From contig JAEUGY010000070.1 of assembly GCA_016794625.1 (NCBI GenBank), positions 112,956 through 176,955 of the forward strand: 64,000 bases of DNA, written 5' to 3'. Shown piece after piece: positions 62,553 through 64,000 of the stretch; the first letter of the stretch is position 1, and every line of letters starts with the position of its first letter. The notes under the pieces were generated by a model. The model did no database searches. It had not been told where the DNA came from and saw only the letters and a list, made by a program, of their open reading frames with translations. Both the position numbers and the translations under genes were made by a program. This DNA is from Opitutaceae bacterium. Lineage in GTDB: Bacteria > Verrucomicrobiota > Verrucomicrobiia > Opitutales > Opitutaceae.

Positions 62553-62756
62553 GGGGCAATTGAAGCAATCGTCGCAATCTGTCCGCTTTGGCTCGCGGAC
62601 GGGAGCGCGCCGCGGGTCAACGGTTGACTTTCACTCTTGTCGGTGAGTTCTGCGTTTCCGACCCGACAGCAAGGGCGCTCCGGGTCCACGAATGCGTCGT
62701 CGACCCCAATTCGACGAGCGCGCTGGATCCTCGAGAAACGACGGATTGGTCCTTAA

Positions 62757-63044
62757 CTAGGACGATCTTCTCGAATCGGATCGGCCATCACGCCGTTCGA
62801 GAATTCCCTTCAGTCTCACCTGGCTCACCCGGCGGGTTTCCGATTTCTGCTGGTCCTGGGCAGAAACGCGGATCCCGTAGGACTGCAACTCCTGTTGGGA
62901 ATGTACATACGACCAGGCAGGCGGATCGATTCGTGACGCCGGATCCGCCGCCGCAGCCGGAGAGAGCATCTGCGCAAACGCCACCAGGTGGTAACAAACC
63001 AATGCGCGAACCAATCTCAGGCACTGACGTGTGCGGACGACCAT
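62757..63044 (-). CDS. possible small secreted protein
   Basis: A 95-residue ORF from ATG 63044 (113 residues from 63098). The N-terminus looks like a signal peptide (LVRALVCYHLVAFAQMLSPAAAA). The rest is basic and without recognised motif. It lies 63 bases downstream of the DoxX-like gene on the same strand. The coding call is weak. Confidence 0.3.
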   Translation of the reverse strand: MVVRTRQCLRLVRALVCYHLVAFAQMLSPAAAADPASRIDPPAWSYVHSQQELQSYGIRVSAQDQQKSETRRVSQVRLKGILERRDGRSDSRRSS

Positions 63045-63107
63045 AAAGGAGGGCATCCGGAACCTACGCAGCATTCCGCCGAGGTCAACCGCCCCCATTT
63101 TCTGCGT

Positions 63108-63554
63108 TCAATCGGAGGGTGCGCGAGCCGACAGGAGAGGACGAAACGCGGCACGGTGCACCCACACGAGGTACCCTTCGAGCGCAACGAAGACCGCCAA
63201 CATACCCAGACCGGACCGTTCGAGCACCGCGTGAAAGACGATGGCATGGACAAAAAAGGGCGCGATCAAGACGAGTGCCAGCGGCACGAAGCGGTTGCAC
63301 ACGAGCAAAAGGCCGACGCAAAGCTGGGTGGCTCCGATGAGCGGGAACATGTAGCCGGTGTTCACCAGCGCGGTCACAAACGCCATGGCCCGTTCAGGCA
63401 GGGGCGCATCGGGGGGAGGAATGAAGTTGAGAAACGCGTTCAGACCAAAAAGCACGAGCGGAAGTCCGAGCAGGAAACGAGCGACCGCGGGAAGGACGCG
63501 GGATAGGCGTGGTTTGTTCGAGGCAGCGGCTGTTTCGGAGCGAAGTTCGTTCAT
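63108..63554 (-). CDS. DoxX-like membrane protein
   Basis: A 148-residue protein with four transmembrane helices in the DoxX pattern (ARFLLGLPLVLFGLNAFLNF; GYMFPLIGATQLCVGLLLV; ALVLIAPFFVHAIVFHAVLE). DoxX-like proteins are inner-membrane proteins with roles in redox stress or quinone metabolism; the function here is not known. The start ATG 63554 is chosen over a longer frame that is not membrane-protein-like. Confidence 0.75.
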   Translation of the reverse strand: MNELRSETAAASNKPRLSRVLPAVARFLLGLPLVLFGLNAFLNFIPPPDAPLPERAMAFVTALVNTGYMFPLIGATQLCVGLLLVCNRFVPLALVLIAPFFVHAIVFHAVLERSGLGMLAVFVALEGYLVWVHRAAFRPLLSARAPSD

Positions 63555-63589
63555 GGTAGGCGTGGGATGGGACGGACAAACAGGACCAA

Positions 63590-63694
63590 CTACCGGTCGT
63601 CGACGGATCGGCGGGGACGCGAGGGGGATGCGGGCGCAGCGTCCGTCGCAACCAGGACGGTTAAAAGGAAGATCACAACGAGGGCAGGGATCAT
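63590..63694 (-). CDS. possible 34-residue membrane peptide
   Basis: A short ORF from ATG 63694 to the TAG at 63590-63592, too short for usual gene finders. It has one hydrophobic helix (IPALVVIFLLTVLVATDAA) and a basic tail (PSRPRRSVDDR). It lies 35 bases upstream of the DoxX-like gene start on the same strand. It may be chance. Confidence 0.25.
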   Translation of the reverse strand: MIPALVVIFLLTVLVATDAAPASPSRPRRSVDDR

Positions 63695-63880
63695 GGTTCG
63701 AGTGGTTACAGTCCAATCGAACGGACCCCGGGCCTTTGGACAGCGTCGATCGGATTTCTTCTGAAATCCGTGGGACGCCGATCCCGGGCATCGCTGGCTG
63801 CGCGCCCTGGTGCGAGAAGTCTGCAGCGCGTCTGGTTGATTTGGTCGACAGCCCCGGGGAAAACGACCACTTCGTTACGC

Positions 63881-64000
63881 ATGGAACGAGAAAAACAACC
63901 TCCCGCGGGTTTTACTCCCAAGGAGATCCGGGCGTTCAAGATCCACGCCGTCCTCATGGCCTTGCTCGGTGCCGCGTTCACGGTTGTTTTGCCGACGGGC
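63881..64000 (+). CDS. hypothetical protein, truncated by the window end
   Basis: From ATG 63881 the frame is open to the last base. The 40 visible residues begin MEREKQPPAGFTPKEI and enter a hydrophobic helix (HAVLMALLGAAFTVVLPTG), so this is probably a small membrane protein. The rest lies outside the window. The opposite frame (63706-63981) is a shadow. Confidence 0.45.
   Translation, partial: MEREKQPPAGFTPKEIRAFKIHAVLMALLGAAFTVVLPTG

Overview
The window is high-GC bacterial chromosome that reads like a member of the Verrucomicrobiota, most like Opitutaceae. The clues are a TonB receptor paired with an FG-GAP/VCBS repeat protein, a sulfatase next to a sugar ABC transporter, a DUF3748 (YidR-like) protein, a PEP-CTERM protein and a bacterial family B DNA polymerase. 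This is inference from gene content; no rRNA or marker phylogeny is available in the window.

Layout. 1-8.9 kb: a sugar-acid catabolic block with the C-terminus of a UxaA-type dehydratase, a DHDPS/KDG-aldolase-family enzyme, an SSS symporter, a YidR-like beta-propeller, then (minus strand) an FG-GAP protein and a TonB-dependent receptor. 9.2-14.3 kb: a ribose-type ABC transporter (lipoprotein, ATPase, permease) and a secreted sulfatase. 14.3-20.9 kb: GlpQ-like phosphodiesterase, trypsin-like/PDZ protease, a small secreted protein, RsgA and a CPA2 cation/proton antiporter with TrkA-C domains.

20.95-31.31 kb: a complete integrated element of about 10.3 kb in the 3' end of a tRNA-Cys gene, bounded by a 33-bp perfect direct repeat. 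It carries a tyrosine integrase, an AlpA-like regulator behind an inverted-repeat operator, a zinc-finger/Toprim primase, a RecA-fold helicase, an iteron plus AT-palindrome origin candidate, a run of small genes, a Nu1-like small terminase without any large terminase, and a lone PEP-CTERM/SUMF1-fold cargo gene. There are no recognisable capsid, tail or conjugation genes. The set and order match phage-inducible chromosomal islands (phage satellites), which makes this the most interesting part of the window.

31.4-39.6 kb: MFS transporter, membrane-anchored hypothetical, ProS, ClpS with an overlapping partner gene, two small membrane proteins and a family B DNA polymerase. 39.7-48.4 kb (minus): IorAB-type molybdenum hydroxylase, a hypothetical, RNase R and a two-unit M16 zinc protease. 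48.6-51.5 kb: a CrtI/carotenoid-isomerase-like flavoprotein paired with an enolase-superfamily enzyme. 51.5-60.6 kb (minus): a PD-(D/E)XK nuclease/XPD helicase fusion, a RecO-like protein, DUF502, YbeY, a PgpH-like 7TM-HD protein, PhoH, a HIT protein and a glutaredoxin. This is a conserved RNA/DNA maintenance neighbourhood. 60.9-64 kb: a parallel beta-helix protein, a DoxX-like protein, two weak small ORFs and a truncated ORF at the right edge.

Most genes are ordinary chromosomal ones. Calls rest on motifs read by eye, because no database search was possible.
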